Positions 13,187-20,684 of a DNA stretch of 64,000 nt are shown here, piece by piece. The stretch covers positions 1-64,000 of IMG/VR virus record IMGVR_UViG_3300029258_003221; one strand, 5' to 3'. This DNA comes from a virus. Under the pieces are notes generated by a model. It had not been told where the DNA came from and made no database searches. It worked only from the letters and a program-made list of their open reading frames with translations. The position numbers were made by a program, and so were the translations under genes. Numbering within the stretch: position 1 is the first letter of the stretch; each line of letters opens with the position of its first letter.

Positions 13187-14044
13187 ATGAAACTTTGTTT
13201 TACAACTTATGTTTTTGGATGGTATCAAGATTACATTCCAACTTACATCTATTCAATTCTTCATGCTTTTCCACAACACTTTGTCAAAATATTTGTTAAA
13301 GAAAAACTCACTGAAAACAACAAACAAGCATTGGATTTGGTCAAAAAACAAATCTCTAATTCATTTGAAATCATAGAGGAATTTGATGATTTAGATCATT
13401 GCGGAATCCCCCATTTACCAGCAATCAGATTCCTGCTGACACGTGATTATTTTGAAGAGTTTGATTATGTGTATTTCGGAGATGTTGATTTTGTCATTTA
13501 CAATCAATGGAATGATTCATTTGCAGATCGTTATGTTGAACACATGAAGCACACTGGCCTCCCGTTTTCTAATGAATGGAATTACGATTATGGGAAGTAT
13601 CGAATGACAGGACTGCATTTTATTCAAAAAGATTTTTACTTTGATGTCATGGACCCATTCATCGAAGAAATGAAAATTCCAAATGGAAACTTCTTCAGGA
13701 AACAATGTCGCCACAACCCCAAATGGCCATCATATGATGAAGAAATGCTTTTCAATATGGCCGTGCGTGCTTTTGATATTAGACCTCTTGATGGTTATCG
13801 AAGACCATTCCATGGCCTGCATTTTGGCACCTTGAGAATTCTTGATGTTGGTGATTCCTTTGTTGAAAATAAAGCACAGGAATCAGATGGCAGAAATTAC
13901 TTACAAGAGTGGCGAAATGAACCTAAAATACACAACATACTTCTAAGTCCTCTTTTTAAAGACTTAAATAAGCTCATGGGCAAAAAAGCACACGAAACAA
14001 TTTTTAAGACACAAACTGCTCTCTACAGAAAGATGTTTGCTTAG
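13187..14044 (+). CDS. GT-A type glycosyltransferase, tandem paralogue
   Basis: A 285-residue protein that begins three bases after the previous stop. Its first 60 residues are nearly identical to the preceding gene, and about 60 bases at the 5' end are identical at DNA level. After that the two drift, and the C-terminal 70 residues are unrelated. The D-x-D motif is kept (YFGDVDF). This suggests recent duplication or gene conversion of the donor-binding half with a swapped acceptor half, so the two enzymes may use the same donor on different acceptors. It ends in TAG, 17 codons before the next in-frame stop. Confidence 0.72.
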   Translation: MKLCFTTYVFGWYQDYIPTYIYSILHAFPQHFVKIFVKEKLTENNKQALDLVKKQISNSFEIIEEFDDLDHCGIPHLPAIRFLLTRDYFEEFDYVYFGDVDFVIYNQWNDSFADRYVEHMKHTGLPFSNEWNYDYGKYRMTGLHFIQKDFYFDVMDPFIEEMKIPNGNFFRKQCRHNPKWPSYDEEMLFNMAVRAFDIRPLDGYRRPFHGLHFGTLRILDVGDSFVENKAQESDGRNYLQEWRNEPKIHNILLSPLFKDLNKLMGKKAHETIFKTQTALYRKMFA

Positions 14045-14589
14045 AGCAATTTCATGTTAATGTTTCCTCTAATTACCATTTCTCCACGAACATTCTGAAT
14101 ATGTTCATCACAAATTTCTTTTTGGCTTTCGTAAATGTCCACTAAAGCTACTTTTTCCTTCCAAACATCTTCTGGTAAATCCGGGCCATCAAAACAAAAT
14201 GTCCAAAGTTTATCCGAAGGTACAAGTTCACGCATTAGTTCGTTGATTTGCTTGTGATGGAGATGTCCGTATTCTCCATCTTCGTTGTGAGTGACGATTT
14301 TTGACCAATTTCTTTCATTGATGACACGTCTCAAATCTTCTCTTAATACATTGAAATCTAAAGGCGTAAAACGTTCATCGTGATAATCCCAAACTTCAAA
14401 TCTTGAATTGGTCACAAACATTACTTGCTGAAATTCGCCTTTGCGAATGGGATTTCGACCATTGGTAACACACACAACTTTCCAACCCGGTTCTGTTATT
14501 AACTGTGCTCCACCAAATAAAGATTCATCATCTGGGTGGGCTACGACCATAAGTTTATCAGGATCAGTGTTGACAGAAATTTCGCTCAT
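14041..14589 (-). CDS. PIG-L/LmbE-family deacetylase
   Basis: A 182-residue protein with the zinc motif AHPDDE at residues 17-22 and the second His-containing segment HNEDGEYGHLHHKQI near 92-106. Both are hallmarks of LmbE-type N-acetylglucosaminyl deacetylases. The strand VVCVTNGRN after the first motif fits the family fold. It probably deacetylates an N-acetyl sugar of a surface glycan, consistent with the neighbouring glycosyltransferases. No clear ribosome site precedes ATG 14589. It is divergent from the Hsp20 gene and convergent to the GT-A pair, overlapping its stop by four bases. Confidence 0.83.
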   Translation of the reverse strand: MSEISVNTDPDKLMVVAHPDDESLFGGAQLITEPGWKVVCVTNGRNPIRKGEFQQVMFVTNSRFEVWDYHDERFTPLDFNVLREDLRRVINERNWSKIVTHNEDGEYGHLHHKQINELMRELVPSDKLWTFCFDGPDLPEDVWKEKVALVDIYESQKEICDEHIQNVRGEMVIRGNINMKLL

Positions 14590-14674
14590 AGACTAATATA
14601 GTAGTGACCGGATTCAAGTGAAACGGTCATTCAACTGGATGCTAAACAACAGTTTCAAAAAAAGGAGGATTCAA

Positions 14675-15166
14675 ATGAACCTTATGCGTAGACGATCCAG
14701 CTTTCCACGTGACGATTTTTTCTTCCCCATTCAACAACACTTTGACAAAGTCTTCGAGGATTTTCTTAAAGATTTCAGCGTAGACAGCATCAAAGCAACA
14801 GGCAATTATCCTAAGATGGATATTTTGACTGAGGAAAATGATTGGGTGATTAAGGCCGCTATTCCGGGGACAAAATCCGAAGACATAGAAGTGGAATTTA
14901 TCCCTAACCCTGTCCATCATGGGCCTTCAAGTCTTGTAATTAGCGGAAAAATGTCAGAAGAACATCGATCCCCTGAAGATGCAGATTACTTCCTGCGAGA
15001 GTTGAAGAAATCCTCTTTCCGAAGAGAGATTGTTCTTCCTAAATGGATTAAAACCGATCCTAATGCGTCTTTTAAAGATGGGATTCTAAGGCTATCTTGG
15101 CCACTTCCAGAAGAAGTGACAGTAGAAGAACCAAAGGCAAGACGCATTGAAGTAAAAGATCAATAA
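14675..15166 (+). CDS. Small heat-shock protein (Hsp20/alpha-crystallin)
   Basis: A 163-residue chaperone. ATG 14675 follows AAAGGAGG by six bases. The alpha-crystallin domain spans about residues 45-150. It starts PKMDILTEENDWVIKAAIPG and includes FRREIVLPKWI and the SFKDGILRLSWPLP strand, close to the A-x-x-x-n-GvL motif that ends the domain. Hsp20 proteins occur in many T4-like cyanophages and hold unfolding proteins in solution, perhaps assisting capsid or host-protein folding. The unit ends at a hairpin terminator (15198). Confidence 0.88.
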   Translation: MNLMRRRSSFPRDDFFFPIQQHFDKVFEDFLKDFSVDSIKATGNYPKMDILTEENDWVIKAAIPGTKSEDIEVEFIPNPVHHGPSSLVISGKMSEEHRSPEDADYFLRELKKSSFRREIVLPKWIKTDPNASFKDGILRLSWPLPEEVTVEEPKARRIEVKDQ

Positions 15167-15197
15167 GATCAATAAGATTGATTTTGATGTTAAAAAT

Positions 15198-15227
15198 AAC
15201 TGGGAGATCATTGGTCTCCCAGTTTTC
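15198..15227 (+). terminator. Hairpin terminator after the Hsp20 gene
   Basis: A 10-bp perfect stem (15198-15207 with 15215-15224, AACTGGGAGA / TCTCCCAGTT) with a 7-base loop is followed by only a short T tract. On the minus strand it is followed by ATTTTTA, so it may act in both directions. Confidence 0.7.
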
Positions 15228-15245
15228 AATTTGAAAGGAACACGG

Positions 15246-15740
15246 ATGTTTGATGAAAAATGGGACATGAGATTCATGCGGATGGCTAAGATGGTCTCTG
15301 AGTGGTCCAAAGACCCCTCGACGCAATGCGGTGCTGTCTTGGTAGATTCCAACAAAAGGCTTATCAGCGTTGGTTACAATGGGTTTGCACAAAACGTTGA
15401 AGACACCTCTGAAAGGTATGCTGATCGTTATGGCACCAAATACAAGATTGTCATTCATGCTGAGGTGAACGCTGTTCTTTTTGCAGACAGCTATCGTTTG
15501 CAGGGTAGCTGCCTTTACACATGGCCCTTCCAGTCATGTGCAGCATGTGCTGGCAAAATGATCCAAGTTGGTGTGAAAAGAGTTGTTTCAAAAGAGCCAG
15601 AGCATATTGACCTCACAAACGCCAATGATCCCAATCGATGGGAACGTGATTTTGTTCTATCTAAAGAGCAATTTACCGAATCAGGCGTTGAGATGAAATT
15701 CTACCCCAAAGAAATGTTTGAAGGCCAATTCTGGTGTTGA
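15246..15740 (+). CDS. dCMP/cytidine deaminase-family protein
   Basis: A 164-residue zinc deaminase. HAEVNAVLFA (His71, Glu73) is the first motif and PFQSCAACAG (Cys98, Cys101) the second, with the Pro-Cys spacing of the family. The N-terminal RMAKMVSEWSKDPSTQCGAV is typical of phage and bacterial dCMP deaminases. It converts dCMP to dUMP for dTTP synthesis, a standard T4-like nucleotide-pool function. ATG 15246 (AAGGAA upstream) is preferred over TTG 15231. The stop overlaps the next start. Confidence 0.87.
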   Translation: MFDEKWDMRFMRMAKMVSEWSKDPSTQCGAVLVDSNKRLISVGYNGFAQNVEDTSERYADRYGTKYKIVIHAEVNAVLFADSYRLQGSCLYTWPFQSCAACAGKMIQVGVKRVVSKEPEHIDLTNANDPNRWERDFVLSKEQFTESGVEMKFYPKEMFEGQFWC

Positions 15741-16525
15741 AAATCGGTGTTTTCTCAGGGTCATTTGATCCACCGACAAAAGGACATGAGTGGATCATTG
15801 AAACAGCTCATGGTTTGTTTGATGAATTTTATGTTCTTGTTGGATATCATCCGAGAAAAACGCATCGACATGACACAGAAACTCGTTTAATGATGCTCAG
15901 AGACATTGCTCCTGAAGGAGTCTTTGTTGATTCATTGGGTAAGCAAAGTATTCGGAAGTACTTGAAAGATTTATCCGACAGAAAAAATGCTGAAATCACT
16001 TTGGTGAGAGGGATTCGAAATAAGACAGATTTTGAATACGAAAAAAACATCAATCATTATCATTCCAGTAAACCAGATTTGTTCCTGAAACAAATTTACC
16101 TGATTCCACCACCTCATTTGGAGAACATCAGTTCATCTCAAATTCGAGAGAAGGAAGTTGTTTACAAAGACACACTTCAAATGAAAAAGGCAAGGAAATA
16201 CTACAAATTGTGCCTTGATGCAGGTATAATTCAACACCCAACCACAATCACAGGTGATCAGGTCAGAAAAACACTTGATCCATACCCTTTCGATGTTGTT
16301 TCCTCTGAAATTTTCACTTTGATGAGGGTTGATCTTTACAAACTGCAAGTAAATGGAGATCGTTACCAGCCTTGTAGTGCCTCAACAGGCCCAGTTATGG
16401 TGGATTTGTTCCCAAATGGACCCACAGCTATTGAAGGCAAACATCGTGTTCTTGATGCACGAAAAAGAGGGGAAAAGGATATCCTGTGTTATGTGGGCGA
16501 TTTGGTGATTGAAAAATTGTCTTAA
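15734..16525 (+). CDS. Phosphopantetheine adenylyltransferase-like protein with ParB-like C-terminal extension
   Basis: A 263-residue fusion. Residues 1-150 match the PPAT (CoaD) nucleotidylyltransferase fold: VFSGSFDPPTKGHEWII with the T/H-x-G-H motif, VLVGYHPRK, VRGIRNKTDFEYE and ENISSSQIRE. Residues about 165-263 add a module ending GPTAIEGKHRVLDARKRGEK, which resembles the GxHR box of ParB/Srx-like domains. PPAT makes dephospho-CoA from phosphopantetheine and ATP; here the substrate could differ. The start is GTG 15734 or TTG 15737. It is coupled to the deaminase gene. Confidence 0.75.
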   Translation: MLKIGVFSGSFDPPTKGHEWIIETAHGLFDEFYVLVGYHPRKTHRHDTETRLMMLRDIAPEGVFVDSLGKQSIRKYLKDLSDRKNAEITLVRGIRNKTDFEYEKNINHYHSSKPDLFLKQIYLIPPPHLENISSSQIREKEVVYKDTLQMKKARKYYKLCLDAGIIQHPTTITGDQVRKTLDPYPFDVVSSEIFTLMRVDLYKLQVNGDRYQPCSASTGPVMVDLFPNGPTAIEGKHRVLDARKRGEKDILCYVGDLVIEKLS

Positions 16526-16537
16526 GGAGCTTCAGGC

Positions 16538-16777
16538 GTGAATCCTTGGTTAAAAAGATCAGTTACTACACCACACAAATTACCGATTCGTATAAAAAAA
16601 GGATATGGAAGTTCTTGTCCACATTGTGGAGAAGAAGAAATAACAAATTCAATCCACAAAAGATTGACTTACAAATGCGGTTATTCCTCTGATGGCAATA
16701 AAGTTGTAATGACTCATTGTTTGGGTGATCATTTCACAAAACATTACGAAGTTGAAGAAGTCGAAACTTTCACATGA
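16538..16777 (+). CDS. Small zinc-ribbon-like protein
   Basis: A 79-residue protein starting at GTG 16538 with AAGGAG eight bases before. CPHCGEEE (Cys pair 1), then single Cys residues in YKCGYSSDG and MTHCLGDH, could complete a zinc site together with His. The fold is probably a small zinc ribbon, and the partner is unknown. The stop overlaps the ATG of the next gene (ATGA), another Cys-pair protein. Confidence 0.6.
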   Translation: MNPWLKRSVTTPHKLPIRIKKGYGSSCPHCGEEEITNSIHKRLTYKCGYSSDGNKVVMTHCLGDHFTKHYEVEEVETFT

Positions 16778-17151
16778 AACACGCATGCGTCCTCTGTGAC
16801 AAAGATTTAGAGCCTGTCAACCCAGACAAACCTGAAGCTCTCCAGCCATATGAAGGTGGAGAAATCAGGTTTGTGTTTGCTTATGGCAGTACCAAATTTG
16901 ACCACTTTCCCGGAAGCACTCACTTCAAGGGGCTTATCTGTGATGATTGTGGTGAACCACTCGTTAAGAAAATGAAGAGAACTGGCTATGACATGGATGG
17001 TGAGCTTCTGAAAGCGCCCGATGGGGAAAGATGGAAACCCACTGAAATGTCTGAAGAGGTGTTTAACGCTCTCAAAAAAGAATTAGAAGATATGGACAAG
17101 GAGGCTTCAGCAGCCCTCGATCAACTTATTGATGAATCAGAGATCGAGTAA
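16774..17151 (+). CDS. Hypothetical protein with two Cys pairs
   Basis: A 125-residue acidic protein with C5-VL-C8 at the N-terminus and C51-DD-C54 in the middle, spaced as a two-knuckle zinc site, then a Lys/Glu-rich helical tail. FVFAYGSTKFDHFPG lies between the knuckles. No enzyme motif is seen. It is coupled by an ATGA overlap to the preceding zinc-ribbon gene and overlaps the Acb1-like gene on the other strand by 15 bases. Confidence 0.65.
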   Translation: MKHACVLCDKDLEPVNPDKPEALQPYEGGEIRFVFAYGSTKFDHFPGSTHFKGLICDDCGEPLVKKMKRTGYDMDGELLKAPDGERWKPTEMSEEVFNALKKELEDMDKEASAALDQLIDESEIE

Positions 17152-17550
17152 GTGCTTCCTGTTGGCAACTGTCATGTGATAGGTTTTGCCAAACCCTTCT
17201 GGTGTATTCTCTTTAGAATCTACTGCCAAGCCCAAGTCTCTACGCAATTCATCCAGTCGATTTGAAAAGCAGTTAAGCCAATAATACATCTTGCTTTCGC
17301 CAAATCGCACACACGGCTCATAATAGAATTCAATATTCTCGCCTTCAAATGCTCTCCAAAATACAAGATTATTTGGCATTTCAACCTCTGGCCTTGAGAT
17401 CGTAATGTGGGCTCCGTACCGAGGGCGTCTCACATCCATGTATTTGGGCGTAAGTGCTCGATAGTAATCTGCGATTTGCTGATTGCAATCTAAGATCAAC
17501 CAATATCTGCTTGTGTATCTTAGACTGCCTGTTGCTTTAAATAAATTCAT
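17137..17550 (-). CDS. acb1: Acb1-type 2H phosphoesterase (anti-CBASS candidate)
   Basis: A 137-residue protein with both 2H motifs: H48-I-T50 in GAHITISRP and H125-M-T127 in TYHMTVANR. Length, the opening YWLILDCNQQIADYYRAL, the RYGAHI context and the terminal GFGKTYHMTV closely follow, from memory, T4 gp57B. That protein is Acb1, which cleaves 3'3'-cGAMP and related messengers and blocks CBASS immunity. All four catalytic residues are present. It lies alone on the minus strand among plus-strand accessory genes, as counter-defence genes often do. Substrate range is inference. Confidence 0.82.
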   Translation of the reverse strand: MNLFKATGSLRYTSRYWLILDCNQQIADYYRALTPKYMDVRRPRYGAHITISRPEVEMPNNLVFWRAFEGENIEFYYEPCVRFGESKMYYWLNCFSNRLDELRRDLGLAVDSKENTPEGFGKTYHMTVANRKHLLDL

Positions 17551-17621
17551 CTGAAGTGATCTTGTGGTTACATTGGCTTAATGTTAAACTCAGTTTTTCA
17601 AGCTAAAAATCGGAGTTTAGC

Positions 17622-18254
17622 ATGCATATTGATTGCTTAATAGAAGTCACTGGTCACAAATTTTCAAAAGATGATCTTGAATGTTTTGAATATTTGGAAT
17701 CGGATCTTGTTTTCGATGAAGAACTTGATGGCGTTTTAACCAAAGAATGGAAACCGCCTGAAGAAGATACGAAAAAGAAAAAAAGTTCCCGAAGAGTGTT
17801 TACTATGACGGAACAAATTCGAATGGATCATTTGGATGCAATTTTCCTTAAAGACTGTTGGGGAATGGAATTCAAGTTAATTCGTGAACTCCATGATGAC
17901 AACAATCAAATGAGCGGAATTGAACATGAAGTAGAATATTGTGGCTGGCAAGATGTTGCAGAACACTATTTTGATGATCTTGTAAAATTGCTTGAAGCTG
18001 AAATCAGTCAACCAAAGATTCGCCTAATAAAAGGGGGGTCTCTGAAAGACACATATCGCTCTTTGAGAAAGAAAGAAAGTCCACCATCGAAGACCCCAGT
18101 AATTATCACAGCATGGACATACGATGCTGGATATTGCAGTTGGGATGGAGAATATGATCCATCTTGGACTATGTTGGGTCGAGTAGATATGAACAAAATA
18201 CAAATAGTGAAGGAGAAAGATGTTTCGGATACCAGCGATAACGAGTCTGTGTGA
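17622..18254 (+). CDS. Acidic hypothetical protein
   Basis: A 210-residue acidic protein with a Lys-rich loop (KKKKSSRR) near residue 52 and a C-terminal ITAWTYDAGYCSWDGEYDPS segment. No domain is recognised. Its 3' end overlaps the next gene by 35 bases in another frame, and the Shine-Dalgarno of that gene lies inside this one, so the two are translationally linked. Confidence 0.65.
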   Translation: MHIDCLIEVTGHKFSKDDLECFEYLESDLVFDEELDGVLTKEWKPPEEDTKKKKSSRRVFTMTEQIRMDHLDAIFLKDCWGMEFKLIRELHDDNNQMSGIEHEVEYCGWQDVAEHYFDDLVKLLEAEISQPKIRLIKGGSLKDTYRSLRKKESPPSKTPVIITAWTYDAGYCSWDGEYDPSWTMLGRVDMNKIQIVKEKDVSDTSDNESV

Positions 18255-18960
18255 TCAGGCCAAAGAACGTGCACGTCAAATTGGAAGGCTCCATGGCTCC
18301 ATCCGTGGAGGTGAAGGAAACTATACCGGATGTCTTCTCGAAGTGGCACACAAACTTTTGTTTGGTGGAAAGTTTTCATCTGGTGATGACATCTACGACT
18401 ATGATGTCCTCATGCCCGAGGATTGGTTCTATGCAGAACATGGACGTAGAGTAGACTGCAAAGCCAAAGAACGCACAGTTCCTCAAATGGACCCGGAATG
18501 GGATGCATCCATTGCTGATCACGCTGGCAAAGGCGTCACACAGAATTGTGACATTTATGCCTTTGGCAGCGTCTATGTGAATCGCTCACGGCAACCAACT
18601 TGGATATGGTTCATGGGTCTTATGTCCAAGAAAATCTATCTGGAAGGTCGTTCTCAAAACCCACAAGGGGAAGAAATTGATTCCAGAGGCAGACCCGTCA
18701 AACGGTGGAAAGACCTTGAAGACGGAGCCGAGTTCAGAAAGAAAGGTCTGCCCTATGATGACAATGGCTTCACCTGCCGAGAAGATTGCTGGAACCGAAC
18801 TTACAGTTACCTTGATCCATACAATGTCGATAAGCTTCCGCTGGAAGCTAAGAAAAAGGTGGCAACCGTGCTGGCTCAAGCCAAAAGGGAAAGATGGGAG
18901 AAAGCATCCATGTATCACATGTTAGGAATACCAAATGCAAAGCCCGTTAATCAATTATAG
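18220..18960 (+). CDS. Predicted PD-(D/E)XK-type nuclease-like protein
   Basis: A 246-residue protein. The N-terminal GNYTGCLLEVAHKLLFGGK supplies a helix with the leading Glu. YDYDVLMPE follows, and RRVDCKAKERTV has the D-x-K core (VDCKAK), the order seen in restriction-like folds. QNCDIYAFGSVYVN is the next strand. Residues 130-246 are basic and aromatic. A DNA nuclease or repair role is inferred from motif order only. It ends in TAG, six codons before the next stop, and its start is buried in the preceding gene. Confidence 0.55.
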   Translation: MFRIPAITSLCDQAKERARQIGRLHGSIRGGEGNYTGCLLEVAHKLLFGGKFSSGDDIYDYDVLMPEDWFYAEHGRRVDCKAKERTVPQMDPEWDASIADHAGKGVTQNCDIYAFGSVYVNRSRQPTWIWFMGLMSKKIYLEGRSQNPQGEEIDSRGRPVKRWKDLEDGAEFRKKGLPYDDNGFTCREDCWNRTYSYLDPYNVDKLPLEAKKKVATVLAQAKRERWEKASMYHMLGIPNAKPVNQL

Positions 18961-19552
18961 TCTTATCCAAAAGGCTGTTGAATACTACGAATCCTGTGGC
19001 TATCAATACATAGAAGTTCCATGGGTTGTCTCACCCGAAGCACTGAACATTACTCGTCCAGCAAATCTTCCACCCATTGACAGCCCTCGCCTTGTTGCTT
19101 CAGGGGAACAATCCTTTTTGGAAATGATCCTTAAAGGAGAATTAGGAAAAGGGAAGTTTTGTTGTGCTACACCTTGTTATCGCCCCGGAGATCAAGGCAA
19201 AGACCCATATCACTTCGATCAATTCTTCAAAGTGGAATTGATCTCCAACAAAAGTGATGATACTGAAAGTGACAGAGGCAAATTTATCATTGATGCAATG
19301 GGGTTCTTTCAACGTCGGGGAGTCAGAATTCTGATCACAATGCCCGAAGATGAAGAAAGGGCAGAGTGCACAGAGAGATATTCTCCTATGGACCTTGTTG
19401 CCCCACTCGGCGATGAAGAAATCGAACTGGGTTCTTACGGAGTCAGGTGGAACAAAAACACAGGGTATTGGGTCTACGGAACAGGATTGGCTCTCCCCAG
19501 ATTTCAGCAGGTGCTCGATGGGATATCACAGAACAAAAATCAAGAAGGGTAA
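18935..19552 (+). CDS. Class II aminoacyl-tRNA synthetase-like catalytic core
   Basis: A 205-residue protein matching only the catalytic core of class II synthetases. SCGYQYIEVPWVVSPEAL (about residues 16-33) fits motif 1. KFCCATPCYRPGD, then HFDQFFKVELI, fits motif 2 with its Arg and the following loop. ELGSYGVRW and VYGTGLALPRFQQ (motif 3, with the invariant Arg) bind ATP. There is no anticodon-binding domain, as in HisZ, PoxA/EpmA or AsnA. From memory other phages encode similar proteins with no known function. It could activate an amino acid for tRNA or another acceptor. The first 26 bases overlap the nuclease-like gene. Confidence 0.72.
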   Translation: MQSPLINYSLIQKAVEYYESCGYQYIEVPWVVSPEALNITRPANLPPIDSPRLVASGEQSFLEMILKGELGKGKFCCATPCYRPGDQGKDPYHFDQFFKVELISNKSDDTESDRGKFIIDAMGFFQRRGVRILITMPEDEERAECTERYSPMDLVAPLGDEEIELGSYGVRWNKNTGYWVYGTGLALPRFQQVLDGISQNKNQEG

Positions 19553-19766
19553 GTTGGGCGAGGTCTCAAAGATCGAAGAAGAACTCGCTGAACTCAGAGA
19601 CGCTATCGCACAAGATAACAAAGTAATGGCTTTGGTTGAATTGTCTGACATGTGTGGAGCAATTAAACTCTATCTGGAAAAACACCACCCCTCAATTACA
19701 ATTCACGACTTGCTCAAAATGGCTGATGCCACAGCCTCTGCATTTCAGGATGGGACTCGATCATGA
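19518..19766 (+). CDS. MazG-like all-alpha NTP pyrophosphatase-related protein
   Basis: An 82-residue helical protein. KIEEELAELRDAI supplies the ExxEE pattern and VELSDMCGAIKLYLEKH the ExxD pattern that bind Mg2+ in MazG and dUTPase-like all-alpha NTP pyrophosphatases. Phage members of this size are common. Such enzymes hydrolyse (d)NTPs or alarmones; the substrate here is not known. ATG 19518 lies inside the end of the aaRS-like gene, and the stop overlaps the next start (ATGA). Confidence 0.68.
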   Translation: MGYHRTKIKKGKLGEVSKIEEELAELRDAIAQDNKVMALVELSDMCGAIKLYLEKHHPSITIHDLLKMADATASAFQDGTRS

Positions 19767-20044
19767 CGACAAGAACGATAGCTGAAACAACAGTCCATGT
19801 TCACCTTGATGGGACTCACAGGCTTATTGAGAGAAGCTTGGATCGTGCCTACAAAGATGCACTTTATGAGTTTGGGATCGATGAATACGCTCACTCAGAC
19901 AAAGTCGAAGAGTGGGAGCGTTCAAGTTGTTGTATCGAAGTTGAATTCGAGAAGCTGATTTTTAGTGGGGGTTATGTTGGCGGCGGAACCACTGTTGTCT
20001 ACAAAGCCCGATGTGAAAAAACCGAGGATGAAGAATATGACTGA
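19763..20044 (+). CDS. Hypothetical protein
   Basis: A 93-residue mixed protein with a beta-rich start (TIAETTVHVHLDG), an acidic middle, and SSCCIEVEFEKLIFSGG. No motif is recognised. It is coupled upstream to the MazG-like gene (ATGA) and overlaps the next gene by eight bases, so it belongs to one tightly packed operon from about 17.6 to 20.6 kb. Confidence 0.6.
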   Translation: MTTRTIAETTVHVHLDGTHRLIERSLDRAYKDALYEFGIDEYAHSDKVEEWERSSCCIEVEFEKLIFSGGYVGGGTTVVYKARCEKTEDEEYD

Positions 20045-20444
20045 TTGGAAAAAGTGGGCAAGGGATAATTTGGAACCTGAGAGACAGGAGGAATTCTTCG
20101 CAGAACTTGAGGAGATCAAGAAAGACTGTGAAAGAACTGAGCAGTGGTTAAATAACACAGAAGAGGCTCTTGGGCTGACAACCGAACACAAAGATTTCCT
20201 GCATAAGCACGACATCTACATTTCTACAGCCTACATTGGCATGGTGAGATTCTACAAAGACAATAGAACGATCTTCCAAACAACCATGTTCAATTTGTAT
20301 GAAAACAAGTCTGGTGGACTATCGCAAGACTACGATAACATGACCATAGAGGTTCATGATTATCTCAACTCAATCATGTCAGCTACTCCTGAATTACAGG
20401 AACAATTGCTGATGACAAATCTTCCTTTGTTTGGGGCCGACTGA
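20037..20444 (+). CDS. Helical hypothetical protein
   Basis: A 135-residue acidic helical protein (FFAELEEIKKDCERTEQWL, then a second helical half). ATG 20037 with GAGGA upstream is preferred over ATG 20028. The C-terminus is mostly polar. The family is not recognised. Its TGA overlaps the ATG of the next small ORF (TGATG), which continues the coupled operon. Confidence 0.6.
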   Translation: MTDWKKWARDNLEPERQEEFFAELEEIKKDCERTEQWLNNTEEALGLTTEHKDFLHKHDIYISTAYIGMVRFYKDNRTIFQTTMFNLYENKSGGLSQDYDNMTIEVHDYLNSIMSATPELQEQLLMTNLPLFGAD

Positions 20445-20602
20445 TGTCTGTTGAAGAAAACCCATTTGATGACATGTCACGTGAAGACATGATTTCTTTG
20501 TTGACGAAACTTCATGAGCTTATCGCTCAAACAGATGAAAGTGATGAAGACGCTTACAGTGATGCTGTTTGGAATGCGAGACAGTTGCTGCGGAAATTTT
20601 AG
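20444..20602 (+). CDS. Very small acidic protein
   Basis: A 52-residue acidic ORF (MSVEENPFDDMSREDMISL...) directly coupled to the previous gene by TGATG. Two helices are likely (DMISLLTKLHELIAQ and a C-terminal ARQLLRKF). It ends in TAG with a TGA two codons later, so readthrough would add only one residue plus the inserted amino acid. The function is unknown. Confidence 0.55.
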   Translation: MSVEENPFDDMSREDMISLLTKLHELIAQTDESDEDAYSDAVWNARQLLRKF

Positions 20603-20604
20603 CC

Positions 20605-20633
20605 TTGAATTCATTCTTAGATTTTTCTAACAT
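20605..20633 (+). promoter_or_regulatory. Sigma70-type promoter
   Basis: TTGAAT (20605-20610) and TAACAT (20628-20633) are exactly 17 bases apart, just after the end of the 17.6-20.6 kb operon. A 7-bp hairpin CCTAAGA-CAA-TCTTAGG (20648-20664) lies in the leader. It drives the basic protein at 20685. Confidence 0.5.
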
Positions 20634-20684
20634 GCGTCGAATTCGATCCTAAGACAATCTTAGGGCAAGACAAAAGGAATTACC

